Source: Patescibacteria group bacterium (GTDB lineage: Bacteria; Patescibacteriota; Gracilibacteria; UBA1369; PNNO01). From it: 5,335 nucleotides of DNA. The stretch spans positions 1-5,335 of the forward strand of contig JAHJMX010000036.1 in assembly GCA_018821175.1 (NCBI GenBank), written 5' to 3'. This document shows positions 5,020 to 5,335 of this stretch, piece by piece. The notes beneath the pieces are model-generated. The model searched no databases, had not been told where the DNA came from, and saw only the letters and a program-made list of their open reading frames with translations. Position numbers and translations under genes: made by a program. Numbering within the stretch: position 1 is the stretch's first letter; each line of letters starts with the position of its first letter.

Positions 5020-5335
5020 ATGACACAAATAACAAATTTAAAAGCACGGCAAGTTCTAGACTCAAGAGGGAACCCAACTGTTGAAGTTGAGATTTTCAGT
5101 GCAACTCATATGGCACGTGCAATTGTTCCAAGTGGGGCATCAACTGGTGTCCATGAAGCTGTGGAACTTCGAGACGGAGATAAGTCAAAGTATATGGGAC
5201 AGGGAGTTTTAAAAGCCGTTGCTAATGTAAAAGACATTATCAAACCGGCTATAATTGGTGATGACATTTTTGATCAATCTGGATTAGACAAAAAGTTAAT
5301 TGAATTGGATGGAACTGAAAACAAAGGGAAATTAG
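5020..5335 (+). CDS. eno: Enolase (phosphopyruvate hydratase), N-terminal part, cut by the window edge
   Basis: Enolase catalyses the reversible dehydration of 2-phosphoglycerate to phosphoenolpyruvate in glycolysis, in the cytosol, with magnesium. The first 105 residues are present and match the enolase N-terminal domain closely: ARQVLDSRGNPTVEVE (9-24), the mobile active-site loop VPSGASTGVHEAVELRDGD (36-54) and KLIELDGTENKGKL (92-105), which normally leads into GANA. The last base of the window is the first base of the following Gly codon, so the terminal TTAG is not an in-frame stop. The full protein should be about 415-435 residues. The ATG at 5020 gives the normal family N-terminus; no Shine-Dalgarno sequence precedes it. 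It is divergent from the MBL-fold gene, with 149 bases between the two starts. Confidence 0.97.
   Translation, partial: MTQITNLKARQVLDSRGNPTVEVEIFSATHMARAIVPSGASTGVHEAVELRDGDKSKYMGQGVLKAVANVKDIIKPAIIGDDIFDQSGLDKKLIELDGTENKGKL

Noticed and set aside
5332..5335. TTAG at the window end as a TAG stop truncating enolase
   Set aside because: In the enolase frame the bases read TTA then G, the start of the expected Gly codon of KLGANA; TAG is out of frame.
1..5335. A defence island, CRISPR array, toxin-antitoxin pair or prophage
   Set aside because: No direct-repeat/spacer array, no nuclease, reverse transcriptase, integrase or toxin motif is visible in any plausible frame; the genes are housekeeping plus one unknown membrane protein.

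Overview
The window is 5,335 bases of AT-rich DNA with four protein-coding genes and one tRNA. It looks like an ordinary chromosomal segment from an uncultivated small-genome bacterium. A candidate-phyla-radiation (Patescibacteria-type) lineage is my best guess. The reasons are the compact layout, a short FSA-type transaldolase, a small UlaG-like beta-lactamase-fold protein, a very large lineage-specific membrane protein, and no Shine-Dalgarno sequence before any of the four starts. This is inference; no phylogenetic marker is present in full. Trp is written TGG, and no TGA interrupts the roughly 1,480 codons of glycine- and tryptophan-containing reading frame. That argues against the UGA=Gly code of Gracilibacteria/Absconditabacteria and the UGA=Trp code of mollicutes.

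Layout. At the left, on the minus strand, is a 218-residue transaldolase of the FSA/MipB family (19-675). It is followed by a 162-base intergenic stretch whose middle (about 752-836) is unusually GC-rich and packed with small inverted repeats. Next comes a 1,054-residue minus-strand gene (838-4002) for a membrane protein I do not recognise. It has a long charged N-terminus, a helical region, one transmembrane segment, a very basic helical region, an acidic tail with a 174-bp tandem duplication, and a basic amphipathic C-terminus. It has its own good promoter. Upstream of it lie a tRNA-Arg(CCU) with an encoded CCA and a T8 tract (4145-4219), and a 207-residue metallo-beta-lactamase-fold gene (4247-4870). 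In that gene the metal-binding His motif is lost. These two are probably one transcript from a promoter at 4900-4928. On the plus strand, divergent from it, enolase begins at 5020 and runs off the right edge.

Functionally, the transaldolase and enolase belong to central carbon metabolism (non-oxidative pentose phosphate pathway and lower glycolysis). The tRNA reads AGG. The beta-lactamase-fold protein is probably a non-metal pseudoenzyme. The big protein is the novel element here: its repeated short motifs and two membrane-interacting segments suggest a membrane-anchored scaffold or binding platform. No defence system, CRISPR array, transposase or phage gene is visible.
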